In this document: one piece after another, positions 36,907-44,394 of the stretch | Numbering within the stretch: position 1 is the stretch's first letter | How the letters are laid out: each line of letters opens with the position of its first letter | Assembly (NCBI RefSeq): GCF_025685415.1 | Contig: NZ_JAGSYB010000001.1 | Coordinates: 2,542,001-2,606,000 of the forward strand | DNA from: Terriglobus aquaticus | GTDB taxonomy: Bacteria; Acidobacteriota; Terriglobia; Terriglobales; Acidobacteriaceae | DNA: 64,000 nucleotides | Direction of reading: 5' to 3' | Made by a program: the position numbers and the translations under genes | The notes under the pieces: generated by a model | What the model was told of the DNA's origin: nothing | The model's database searches: none | What the model saw: only the letters and a program-made list of their open reading frames with translations

Positions 36907-38976
36907 TCAGCGGATCAAGGGGAAGAGGCTGGAGTAATCGTCGGTCCAGAGGCGCAGGCCGGCACGCGGTTGGGTGGGCTGGGAGCGCTGCACTACTTCG
37001 GGCTGAGCCAAGAACTGCTGGTTGGCGGTGAGCAGCACCCAAGTGGAGCGGAACTCGCCGCGGCTGTTGTCGGCGGCGTTGTGCACCGTGCTCGCCTGCA
37101 GGCCATTGTGTTCTCCCAATTGCTGTACCGCCGGCTCAAGATCCACGTGCTGATTGGAGACGTGGAAGGCGAGGATGCCGCCGGGAGCAAGGTGGCGCAG
37201 GTAGACCTGCATGGCTTCTGCGGTGAGCAGGTGCAGCGGGATGGCGTCGCCGGAGAAGGCGTCTACGACGAGGACGTTGAAGTTCTGCGGCGGCTCGAAG
37301 GTGAGTGACGCGCGGGCGTCGCCTTCGACGATGGTTGTCGTGGCGGGTGTCTGGCGCAGGTAGGCAAAGAGGTTGCGTGCGACCGGTGGCACGGCGGGAT
37401 TGATGTCGTAGAAGCGGAGTGTGTCGCCGGGTTTGCCGTAGGCGGCAACCGTGCCGGTGCCGAGACCGATGACGCCGATGCGGCGCGGACTATCGCCGCA
37501 GCAGAGACGCAGGGCGAGGCCGACGCCGGAGTCGTACGCGTAATAGGTTGTGGGCGTGCGGACGAGTTCCGGCGTGAAGATTTGCGTGCCGTGGCGAATG
37601 CTGCCGTTAGCGAGGGTGCGGACGGTCTGGCCGCTGCTGTCGGTGTTCTGCTGCACGCGCAGGGTGCCGTAGAAGTTGCGTTCGGAGAAGAGCGTGTCCT
37701 GCCGGTAGGCGATGCGCTGGAGGCCGAGCAGGAAGAGGAGCAGCGCCGTGCCAGTGAGCCACAGTAGACGCTGCGACCAGCCTTGCTGCCACAGCGCGAA
37801 TGCAGCGACTGCGGCAGTGACCGTGAACGAGATGGCGAGGTCGTAATTGGCCGAGAAGATGAGCGGGAAGACGACACCGATGAGTATGGCGCCGAGCGCT
37901 CCGCCAGTCGCAAAGATTAGGTAGAAGCGGGTCGTCTCTTCGGCTCGGCGCGGACGAAGCTCGTAAGCGGCAGCGTGGCAGAACTGCGCGGCGAAAAAGA
38001 GCTCGGCCAGGTAGACGGCGATGGCGAGTGCGATGGGAACGGAGACGTCGACCTTGCTGAGCAGGTAGCCGAGGCTGGCCAGCATGACTGCGAGCAGGCG
38101 CAGGATGATGCCCTGCGGCAGGAGGCGCGGGAACTGGAAGCTGAAGACCAGCGAGAGCAGGTATACCGCGAGCGGCAGGATCCAGAGCAGAGGGATTGCG
38201 GCGACGTTGGCCGTGAGGTGCGCGGTGATTGCGGCGAGCTGCATGGAGGCAGCCATGGGCAGCAGTAGCCAGAGCAGGCGCGCTGTGTTCAGAGAAGGCG
38301 CGGGGGTTTCGGTGGGTTCTTCGCTGCTTGTGACCGCTGTTGCTGGCGCCGCTTGTGGGAGGGCGCGCTGCAGCCGGATCGCGAGCACCGCGAAGAAGGT
38401 GAAGCCAATCACCCATGCGACGCGCTGCGTATGCATGGGCAGATACGGTTCCATGAGCGTGGGATAAAGGCCCAGCGCCAGCAGCGACGCCAGGTTGGAG
38501 ATGCCGTAGAGGCTGTAGCGTGTTTGCCCGGCGTTGGCGCGTGCGAACCACGCCTGCAGCAGGGGGCTGGTGGCGGCGAGCGAAAGGAACGGCAGGCCGA
38601 CGGTGAGCAAGAGGTCTCGGCTGATGGCGAAGAAAGGATGCGCGGTGAGCGCAGGCGACGTGCTTTGGTGCAGAGCCCAGGCCGCTGCGGAGAGCACAGA
38701 GATGCCAAGCACAAGCGGGTATGCTCCACCCTCGCGTTGCAGAGCGTTGCGGCCGCGAGCGAGCCAGTCTGCGAAACCATAGCCCGCCAGCAGAGCGCAT
38801 TGAAAGAAGACGAGGCAACTGATCCACACGCCGGCGGAGCCGCCGAAGCGCGGCAGGAGCTGCTTGGCCGCGATGGGCTCGACCAGGAAGAGCAGGAACG
38901 CGGACAGGAACGTCGCAGCGGTGAAGAGCGCGGAGGAGACACTGCGCGGCTCGCCGGCTTCAGTGCGGAAAGGCAT
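36907..38976 (-). CDS. Membrane protein with C-terminal spermidine synthase-like domain
   Basis: A 689-residue fusion. Residues 1-430 hold about 12 hydrophobic segments (LFTAATFLSAFLLFLVEPI; VWISCLVFFQCALLAGYGFA). Residues 460-689 hold a class I SAM-binding fold of the polyamine aminopropyltransferase type: RIGVIGLGTGTVAAYG for the cofactor glycine motif, LRFYDINPAV with the acidic end of strand 2, and FNVLVVDAFSGDAIPLHLLTAEAM. Such fused spermidine synthase-like membrane proteins are widespread, but their reaction is not established. It is minus strand between the SGNH pair and the MOSC gene, with which it is only loosely linked. Confidence 0.78.
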   Translation of the reverse strand: MPFRTEAGEPRSVSSALFTAATFLSAFLLFLVEPIAAKQLLPRFGGSAGVWISCLVFFQCALLAGYGFADWLARGRNALQREGGAYPLVLGISVLSAAAWALHQSTSPALTAHPFFAISRDLLLTVGLPFLSLAATSPLLQAWFARANAGQTRYSLYGISNLASLLALGLYPTLMEPYLPMHTQRVAWVIGFTFFAVLAIRLQRALPQAAPATAVTSSEEPTETPAPSLNTARLLWLLLPMAASMQLAAITAHLTANVAAIPLLWILPLAVYLLSLVFSFQFPRLLPQGIILRLLAVMLASLGYLLSKVDVSVPIALAIAVYLAELFFAAQFCHAAAYELRPRRAEETTRFYLIFATGGALGAILIGVVFPLIFSANYDLAISFTVTAAVAAFALWQQGWSQRLLWLTGTALLLFLLGLQRIAYRQDTLFSERNFYGTLRVQQNTDSSGQTVRTLANGSIRHGTQIFTPELVRTPTTYYAYDSGVGLALRLCCGDSPRRIGVIGLGTGTVAAYGKPGDTLRFYDINPAVPPVARNLFAYLRQTPATTTIVEGDARASLTFEPPQNFNVLVVDAFSGDAIPLHLLTAEAMQVYLRHLAPGGILAFHVSNQHVDLEPAVQQLGEHNGLQASTVHNAADNSRGEFRSTWVLLTANQQFLAQPEVVQRSQPTQPRAGLRLWTDDYSSLFPLIR

Positions 38977-38999
38977 GGGAAGAGATTACGGCGGGACGG

Positions 39000-39539
39000 C
39001 TAGGTGGTAAGTGCGCGGTGCGGCTCTGGCGGCAGATCGACGCGGATGCGGTCTTGCGCGCGGACTATGCCGCCCTGCGTGACGATGCCCATGACGCCGA
39101 CGCGCGGGCGGCGCTTACCGTCTTCGTGCGAGAACATGCGCTGCTGCAGGCCGGGTTGGTAGCGGTCGATTTGCGCGCAGGGCTGGCGCAGGCAGGTGAG
39201 TTCGACGATGGCTTCCTCGCCGAGACGCAGGAGCGTGCCTGCGGGCAGGTGCAGCAGATCGACGTCGCGGGTGAGGATGTTTTCGCCGAGTCCGCCGGGA
39301 TCCACCTGAAAGCCATCGGCGTTCACCTCATCGAGCAGCTCCGCGGGCAGCAGGTGCACCTGCATGCGGTTGGGCGCGGAGGCGTCCTTGCGCATGAGGT
39401 ACAGGTGCTGCACGGTCTTGCCGCAGTGCGAGTCGCCCTCCACGCCGAGACCGGCGAGCAGATGAATCGCGGGCTGCGGCTGCTTGGAGAAGCCGTGGTT
39501 CGGACTGCTGCTTACGGCAATGATGCGCGGCTCTGCCAT
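39000..39539 (-). CDS. MOSC domain protein
   Basis: A 179-residue protein of the MOSC family, which includes the C-terminal sulfur-carrier part of molybdenum cofactor sulfurases and YiiM/YuaD-like reductase components. Matching features are IIAVSSSPNHGFSKQP, GLGVEGDSHCG, NRMQVHLLPAELLDEV, PGGLGENILTRDVDLLHLPAGTLLRLGEEAIVELT and the Cys-bearing LRQPCAQID. The Cys in PCAQI is the usual candidate sulfur acceptor. I use the ATG at 39539; an in-frame GTG is 3 bases earlier. It starts 13 bp after ychF ends and is probably its operon partner. The substrate is unknown. Confidence 0.83.
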   Translation of the reverse strand: MAEPRIIAVSSSPNHGFSKQPQPAIHLLAGLGVEGDSHCGKTVQHLYLMRKDASAPNRMQVHLLPAELLDEVNADGFQVDPGGLGENILTRDVDLLHLPAGTLLRLGEEAIVELTCLRQPCAQIDRYQPGLQQRMFSHEDGKRRPRVGVMGIVTQGGIVRAQDRIRVDLPPEPHRALTT

Positions 39540-39552
39540 CACTGCAACGCGC

Positions 39553-40650
39553 CTAGTTGTTGAACTTGAAGAAGAGAATGTCGCCGTCCTTGACGACGTA
39601 TTCCTTGCCTTCGCTGCGGAGGAGACCTTTCTCTTTCACGGCCTGTTCAGAGCCGAGCCGGAAGAGGTCTTCGCAGTTGTAGGCGTCGGCGCGGATGAAG
39701 CCTTTTTCGAAGTCGGAGTGGATGACGCCTGCGGCGCCCGGAGCCTTGGTGCCCTGGCGGATGGTCCACGCGCGCACTTCCTGCACACCCGCGGTGAAGT
39801 AAGTGATGAGGCCGAGCAGGCGGTAGGCAGCGTGGATGAGGCGGTTCAGGCCGGGCTCGCTCAGGCCCATGTCCTTCAGGAACTCGTCGCGTTCGGCGGG
39901 ATCGAGCTGCGCGATTTCGGATTCGAGAGCGCCGCAGATGCGGACGACCTGGCTGCCCTCTTCGGCAGCGCGCTGTTCGACGGCGGCGGTGTGCGCGTTG
40001 CCGTCCTTCAGGCCGGCCTCGTCCACGTTGGCGACGTAGAGTGTCGGCTTCATGGTGATCAGGTGCAGGTCGCGGGTGTAGGGACGTTCTTCGTCAGAGA
40101 GGTCGGCGGTGCGGGCGGGCTTGCCGGCTTCGAGTGTTTCGAGCAGCTTGCTCATCGCGCTGAACTCGAGCTTGATTTTGCTGTCCTGCGTATTGCGTGC
40201 CAGCTTCTGCACCTTTTCGTGGCGGCGCGTGACGGTGTCCAGGTCGGCTAGCAGGAGCTCGGTGTTGATCACGTCGATGTCGGAGAGCGGATCGACCTTG
40301 CCCGCGACGTGGATGACTTCTGCGTCTTCGAAGCAGCGCACGATGTGCAGCGTGGCATCGGTGGAGCGGATGTTGGCGAGGAACTGGTTGCCGAGGCCTT
40401 CACCCTTGCTGGCGCCGGCGACCAAGCCGGCGATGTCGACGAACTCCATGGTGGTCGGCACGATGCTGTTGGGTTTGACCAGCGCGACAATCTTGTCGAG
40501 GCGCTCATCTGGCACGGGAACGATGCCGATGTTGGGCTCGATGGTGCAGAACGGGTAGTTCGCAGCGACGGCTTCCACACTGGTGAGCGCGCTGAAGATA
40601 GTGCTCTTGCCCACGTTGGGCAGGCCGACGATTCCGCAGTTCAAAGGCAT
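39553..40650 (-). CDS. ychF: Redox-regulated ATPase YchF (Obg-like)
   Basis: Conserved translation-associated P-loop ATPase of the Obg family, interacting with the ribosome. The 365-residue protein starts LNCGIVGLPNVGKSTIFSALTS, with the P-loop at 9-16. It has the switch II DIAGLVAGASKGEGLGNQFL, an Asn/Met-type base-recognition segment (TLYVANVDE) as expected for YchF rather than the GTP-type NKxD, the coiled-coil hairpin at about 130-200, and a C-terminal TGS domain ending DGDILFFKFNN. Length and order match the family. It leads the MOSC gene; the permuted oxidase gene is divergent from it. Confidence 0.95.
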   Translation of the reverse strand: MPLNCGIVGLPNVGKSTIFSALTSVEAVAANYPFCTIEPNIGIVPVPDERLDKIVALVKPNSIVPTTMEFVDIAGLVAGASKGEGLGNQFLANIRSTDATLHIVRCFEDAEVIHVAGKVDPLSDIDVINTELLLADLDTVTRRHEKVQKLARNTQDSKIKLEFSAMSKLLETLEAGKPARTADLSDEERPYTRDLHLITMKPTLYVANVDEAGLKDGNAHTAAVEQRAAEEGSQVVRICGALESEIAQLDPAERDEFLKDMGLSEPGLNRLIHAAYRLLGLITYFTAGVQEVRAWTIRQGTKAPGAAGVIHSDFEKGFIRADAYNCEDLFRLGSEQAVKEKGLLRSEGKEYVVKDGDILFFKFNN

Positions 40651-40723
40651 ACCTGTCTATTGTCGCCGATGCGCTATAAACGAGACATACACGCCAAGTG
40701 AATCGGAACAAAGGAGCAGACAC

Positions 40724-41980
40724 ATGCCTCGTGATCTGAACCGTCGCGCGTTCTTGCAGGGATCGGCTGCGCTGACTGGAATGGGACTAGTGAGTGGGTG
40801 CGCGAAACGCGCCGGTGTGCCCCTTGCCGCGCAGGCGACCGCGCCGGGAGCGGTGGCTGCGCTTCCCTTCTACGACATGCCGGGGCCGATCGTGCCGATC
40901 CGGGCGGACATGGATCGCATCTTCCGCATCACGGTGTGCCTGCGGCCTTTCCGCGCGGCAGGACCGCGGCTGGAAGTGGAACGAATTGCGGATGCCACAG
41001 TGGTGCACAACTACGGTCACGGCGGCAGCGGATGGTCGCTGTCGTGGGGTGCGGCGGACCAAGCCGTGCGCACGGCGATGCAGGCCGCGCCGGGAACGCG
41101 GGACGTGGCGGTGATCGGGTGCGGTGCTATAGGCCTGACGGCCGCACTGACGGCGCAGCGAATGGGTCTGAACGTGACCATCTATGCGAAGGAGAGGCCG
41201 CCGTATGTGCGGTCGAGCCGCGCCACCGGGCAGTGGACGCCCGATTCGCGCATTGCGCTGGCGAATGTGGCTGCGCCGGACTTTGCGCAGCGTTGGGAGC
41301 AGATGGCTCGCTTCTCGTTTGGCATGTACCAGAGCTATCTTGGTTCGCCCGGTTCGCCGATCGAGTGGACCGACCGCTATTTCCTCGAGGATCCACCTGC
41401 GGCGACGGCAGGGCGGGCGGCGGAGCAAGCCGAGGAGCACCAGTTTGCGCGATATCGGAATCGGATCGCGGATCTGACGCCGCAATGGAAGAACTTGCCG
41501 GCGGGGGTGACGCCGTTTCCAACGAAGTCGGTGCGGCAGTCGAGCACACTGACGTTTAACGTGGCCAGTTACTCGCGGCAGTTGATGCAGGAGTTCCAGA
41601 TTGCCGGTGGACGCGTGGAGACGCGCGAGTTCCACTCGCCGGGCGAGCTGGCGCAGTTGACACAAAAGCTGGTGATCCACTGCACCGGCTACGGCGCGCG
41701 CGCGTTATTTGCGGATGAGAGCGTGGTGCCCGTGCGCGGTCAGATTGCATGGCTCATTCCGCAGGAAGGCGTGAACTACGCATTCTTCTACAACGGTTTG
41801 AATGTGGTGGGACGGCGCGATGGCATCGTGATCCAGCCGGACAATGGCCGCGGTGATGAGGACGGGTGGAACCGTACCGATGAAGAGCCGGACCGTGCAG
41901 AAGCAGAGGGCGGCGTTCGCATTTTGCAGGAGCTGTACGGGCGCATGAAGCCCGCGGCAGCGAGGCGCGGCAACGCATGA
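40724..41980 (+). CDS. Tat-exported D-amino-acid-oxidase-like FAD enzyme, circularly permuted
   Basis: A 418-residue FAD-dependent oxidoreductase of the DAO family, probably a Tat lipoprotein: NRRAFLQGSAALTGMGLVSGC has the twin-Arg motif and a lipobox. AAAGGAG lies 8 bases before the ATG. The unusual point is domain order. In normal D-amino-acid oxidases the FAD-binding GxGxxG strand is at residue 5-10 and VIHNYGHGGxG is near the C-terminus. Here LRPFRAAGPRLEVERIADATVVHNYGHGGSGWSLSWG is at about 72-109, before VAVIGCGAIGLTAALTAQRMG at about 128. The C-terminus ends after the substrate domain and a helix (GVRILQELYGRM). Predicted to oxidise a D-amino acid or related amine in the periplasm; substrate unknown. 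Confidence 0.83.
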   Translation: MPRDLNRRAFLQGSAALTGMGLVSGCAKRAGVPLAAQATAPGAVAALPFYDMPGPIVPIRADMDRIFRITVCLRPFRAAGPRLEVERIADATVVHNYGHGGSGWSLSWGAADQAVRTAMQAAPGTRDVAVIGCGAIGLTAALTAQRMGLNVTIYAKERPPYVRSSRATGQWTPDSRIALANVAAPDFAQRWEQMARFSFGMYQSYLGSPGSPIEWTDRYFLEDPPAATAGRAAEQAEEHQFARYRNRIADLTPQWKNLPAGVTPFPTKSVRQSSTLTFNVASYSRQLMQEFQIAGGRVETREFHSPGELAQLTQKLVIHCTGYGARALFADESVVPVRGQIAWLIPQEGVNYAFFYNGLNVVGRRDGIVIQPDNGRGDEDGWNRTDEEPDRAEAEGGVRILQELYGRMKPAAARRGNA

Positions 41981-42076
41981 CGGCGTAGCCCAGCAACGCG
42001 GCACGCGAGAACGCACTCCTATGCATTGGCCGCGACGCAGCAAGCGCAACGGCGAGAGTTCCTCCGGAGAAGCAAC

Positions 42077-42679
42077 ATGGCACTGATGGACGTACTGCTG
42101 GACGAGATGCGCGACCTGTACAGCGCAGAGAATCAACTGGTCAAGGCTCTGCCGAAGCTGGCGAGGGGCGCGAACGATCCGAGCCTGAAGTCCGGCATCA
42201 AGAACCACCTGGAAGAGACTAAGAACCAGGTGCAGCGCCTGCGTGAGGCGTTCGGCCACCTGGGCAAGAAGCCGACGGGTCAGCACTGCAACGGCATGGA
42301 AGGCCTGATCGAAGAGGGTCAGGACGCGCTGGAGAAGGATGAAGAAGGCGCGAACAAGGACCTGTGCATCGTGGGTGCATCGGCGCGCGTGGAGCACTAC
42401 GAGATTGCCGGGTACACCGTGGCGATTGCGCTGGCTAAGGGCCTGGGCTTGAAGGAAGTGGCATCGCTGCTGAATGAGAACCTGCAGGAAGAAGTCGCCG
42501 CCGCGAAGACGCTCTTCGCCAACGCCAAGCCGCTGCTGAAGCAGGCTGCCAGCGAAGACGACGCGCACGAGAACGAAGAAGAATCGAAGCCGAAGTCCGC
42601 GAAGGAAAAGAAGAGCGAGAAGGAAAGCGAGCAGGACGAGAAGGAAGCCTCGGCGGAAGTGAAGAAGCGCGGCCGCTAA
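42077..42679 (+). CDS. Ferritin-like DUF892 (YciE/YciF) protein with Lys/Glu tail
   Basis: A 200-residue cytoplasmic protein. Residues 1-165 are the four-helix ferritin-like fold of the YciE/YciF family (MDVLLDEMRDLYSAENQLVKALPKLA; VEHYEIAGYTVAIALAKGLG), with the Glu and His positions expected for a di-iron site (E in YSAENQ, HLEE, VEHYE). The family is stress-linked in enterobacteria; the exact reaction is unproven. The last 35-40 residues are a repetitive Lys/Glu tail absent from the family member at 63443. The ATG at 42077 has GGAGAAG upstream. A clear terminator follows. It lies after the permuted oxidase gene on the same strand with a 96-bp gap. Confidence 0.85.
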   Translation: MALMDVLLDEMRDLYSAENQLVKALPKLARGANDPSLKSGIKNHLEETKNQVQRLREAFGHLGKKPTGQHCNGMEGLIEEGQDALEKDEEGANKDLCIVGASARVEHYEIAGYTVAIALAKGLGLKEVASLLNENLQEEVAAAKTLFANAKPLLKQAASEDDAHENEEESKPKSAKEKKSEKESEQDEKEASAEVKKRGR

Positions 42680-42699
42680 GTTGCACGGTTGTTGTAGGG

Positions 42700-42731
42700 A
42701 AAGATCCCGGCCGAGGTGCCGGGATCTTTTT
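42700..42731 (+). terminator. Intrinsic terminator after the ferritin-like gene
   Basis: AAAGATCCCGGC at 42700-42711 pairs perfectly with GCCGGGATCTTT at 42718-42729, loop CGAGGT, followed by TT. A strong classical intrinsic terminator. Confidence 0.9.
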
Positions 42732-42801
42732 GCGTTCGTCCTACCGTTGACTGCCCTCCAGCACTGCTAGGCTGGTGAGCGCAGCTTGCAAGGAGATCAC
42801 A

Positions 42802-43374
42802 GTGAAGATGAAGAACGTAGTTCTGGCCGTGGCGCTGGCCACCGGTGCCTGTTGCCTGATCGGCGCGCAGGACATGCAGATGGCTCACGGGTCCATGAAG
42901 ATGGACAAGGACGGAAAGCCGATACCGAGTCCGCGCAAGATGGCGATGGCCGACTTGGGCGGCACATCGATTCACATCAGCTACGGTGCACCTTCGCTGC
43001 GCGGACGCAAGATGGTCGGCGGGCAGGACCCCTACGGTAAGGAATGGCGACTGGGCGCGAACGAGGCCACCAGCTTTGAGACTTCGGGCGACCTGATGGT
43101 CGGCGGAACGCACGTGCCCGCGGGCAAGTACACGCTGTTTGCGCTGCCCGAAGCGAATAAGTGGACGCTGATCATCAGCAAGAAGACGGGCGAGTGGGGT
43201 ATTCCTTACCCCGGCGCGGGCGACGACCTGGCGCGCGTGCCGATGCAAAAGGCGCCGGCAAGCGGATCGCTGGAGCAGATGCTGATCGACTTCGAAAAGA
43301 GCACCGCGAAGAGCACGCAGATGCACGTAAAGTGGGCGACCGACAACTACTACGTGACCATCACGAAGATGTAA
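42802..43374 (+). CDS. DUF2911 exported protein
   Basis: A 190-residue exported protein of the DUF2911 family, common in Bacteroidota and Acidobacteriota and without known function. The GTG at 42802 has AAGGAG 6 bases upstream; an ATG two codons later is possible. Signal peptide NVVLAVALATGACCLIGAQ. Family blocks are IHISYGAPSLRGRKMVGGQDPYGKEWRLGANEATSFETSGDLMVGGTHVPAGKYTLFALPEANKWTLIISKKTGEWG near the middle, a beta-sandwich pattern. The N-terminal mature part is Met/His-rich (QDMQMAHGSMKMDKD), which might bind metal. Ends just before a strong hairpin facing tRNA-Gly. Confidence 0.82.
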   Translation: MKMKNVVLAVALATGACCLIGAQDMQMAHGSMKMDKDGKPIPSPRKMAMADLGGTSIHISYGAPSLRGRKMVGGQDPYGKEWRLGANEATSFETSGDLMVGGTHVPAGKYTLFALPEANKWTLIISKKTGEWGIPYPGAGDDLARVPMQKAPASGSLEQMLIDFEKSTAKSTQMHVKWATDNYYVTITKM

Positions 43375-43398
43375 GCGGGCGGGCTCGCACAGAGAGCG

Positions 43399-43436
43399 CA
43401 CGAGAAAGCCCTCGCGATGGCGAGGGCTTTCTCGTG
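43399..43436. terminator. Bidirectional terminator between DUF2911 gene and tRNA-Gly
   Basis: CACGAGAAAGCCCTCGC at 43399-43415 pairs perfectly over 17 bp with 43420-43436 around GATG. It separates the plus-strand DUF2911 gene from the minus-strand tRNA, and can end transcripts from both. Confidence 0.85.
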
Positions 43437-43443
43437 AATTTTC

Positions 43444-43518
43444 TGGAGCGGGAGACCGGGATCGAACCGGCGACATTCAGCTTGGGAAGCTGACGTTCTG
43501 CCACTGAACTACTCCCGC
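43444..43518 (-). tRNA. tRNA-Gly (anticodon CCC)
   Basis: Read on the minus strand, the molecule begins GCGGGAGTAGTTCAG and ends CTCCCGC-T-CCA, with the CCA encoded. The 7-bp acceptor stem, the D-loop with AGTTCAGTGG, the anticodon stem CAGC/GCTG around TTCCCAA, and the T-loop GGTTCGATCC are all present. The anticodon CCC reads GGG codons. Stated coordinates include CCA. Confidence 0.97.
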
Positions 43519-43532
43519 GCGTTCCCTAGCAT

Positions 43533-43571
43533 AGCACCGGCCGGCGGGCGTACCACGGGATGGCCGGTGCT
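43533..43571. repeat. 10-bp perfect inverted repeat upstream of tRNA-Gly
   Basis: AGCACCGGCC at 43533-43542 is the exact reverse complement of GGCCGGTGCT at 43562-43571, with 19 bases between. It lies just upstream of the tRNA-Gly gene on its own strand. It could be a leftover terminator, a stem in a divergent leader, or a binding dyad. Confidence 0.5.
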
Positions 43572-43698
43572 GGGCGCGTCAAGGCAGGGGTGTATCCCAG
43601 TCTGATTCCACCGCTTCAAATCGGCACTGCCGAATGGCATTTGCGCCCCTATACTTCGCTCTAGCAAGATGTCTTGCGACGCGAGGAGAAGCGCACCG

Positions 43699-43956
43699 AT
43701 GACCACTAACCCCATCAGCGTGGACGAGTTTCAGGCACTGGAACAGCGCGTTTTGCGCACGGTGGAGCTGATCCGCAAGGAGCGCGAACTGCGTGTTTCC
43801 GCGGAGCAGGAAGTGGCAGCGCTGAAAGAGCTGCTGGACCACGCCTCCAACGAGAACAGCGAACTGAACAACCAGGTGCTCGCGCTGCGCGAGGAGCGTA
43901 CCCAGGTGAAGAACCGCGTGGACGCGATGCTGCAACAGATGGATGAGATTCTGTAA
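43699..43956 (+). CDS. Small coiled-coil protein upstream of zapA (ZapB-like by position)
   Basis: An 85-residue protein that is almost entirely coiled coil with heptad-like spacing of Leu/Val (FQALEQRVLRTVELIRKERELRVSAEQEVAALKELLDHAS then NNQVLALREERTQVKNRVDAMLQQMDEIL). No enzymatic motif. The size, coiled coil and place directly before a zapA gene suggest a divisome-associated partner similar in role to ZapB, but the family is not certain. The ATG at 43699 follows GAGGAGAAG. The zapA gene begins 42 bp after the stop. Confidence 0.65.
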   Translation: MTTNPISVDEFQALEQRVLRTVELIRKERELRVSAEQEVAALKELLDHASNENSELNNQVLALREERTQVKNRVDAMLQQMDEIL

Positions 43957-43998
43957 GGGACGGCGCCGGCCGGCAACCAAGAGATCGGAGTGCGTGAA

Positions 43999-44331
43999 GT
44001 GACGGATACGACAACCGCTTCGGTGGAAATTTACGACCAGGTGTACCGTCTGCGCGGCGTGGATCCGGAGCACATTGCACGGCTGGGCGCGCTGGTGGAC
44101 GGCAAGATGCGAGCGGTCAGCGCTCACGGCGCGACGGTGGATTCCCTGCGCGTGGCTGTGCTGGCGGCGCTGAATATCGCGGACGAGCTGATGGAGCTGC
44201 GCGCGCGGCATCGCGAGTTGGTGGCATCGCTGGACCGAAGCGAAACGCACACCCGCAGCCGGGCATCGTCACTGACCAACATGCTGGACGAAGCGCTGGG
44301 CGACGAATACCTGGACCGCATCGCAGTCTAA
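43999..44331 (+). CDS. zapA: Cell division protein ZapA-like
   Basis: A 110-residue protein that would bind FtsZ and stabilise the Z-ring. The N-terminal strand-rich head (SVEIYDQVYRLRGVDPEHIARLGALVDGKMR) and the following helix (VDSLRVAVLAALNIADELMELRARHREL) fit the ZapA domain. GTG start at 43999, with GGAG 8 bases upstream; a GTG at 43990 is in frame but closer to the site. It lies in line with the coiled-coil gene, and the candidate 6S RNA is 1.2 kb downstream. Confidence 0.82.
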   Translation: MTDTTTASVEIYDQVYRLRGVDPEHIARLGALVDGKMRAVSAHGATVDSLRVAVLAALNIADELMELRARHRELVASLDRSETHTRSRASSLTNMLDEALGDEYLDRIAV

Positions 44332-44394
44332 GCTGCGGCAGGCCCGCGCAAATTGTGATTGCGGCACGTGCAGAAGTGGCGCTACAGTGCCGCC

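Noticed and set aside
36749-37042. 98-codon N-terminal extension of the second SGNH lipoprotein
   Set aside because: It overlaps the end of the spermidine-synthase-like gene and precedes a proper lipoprotein signal at 36748.
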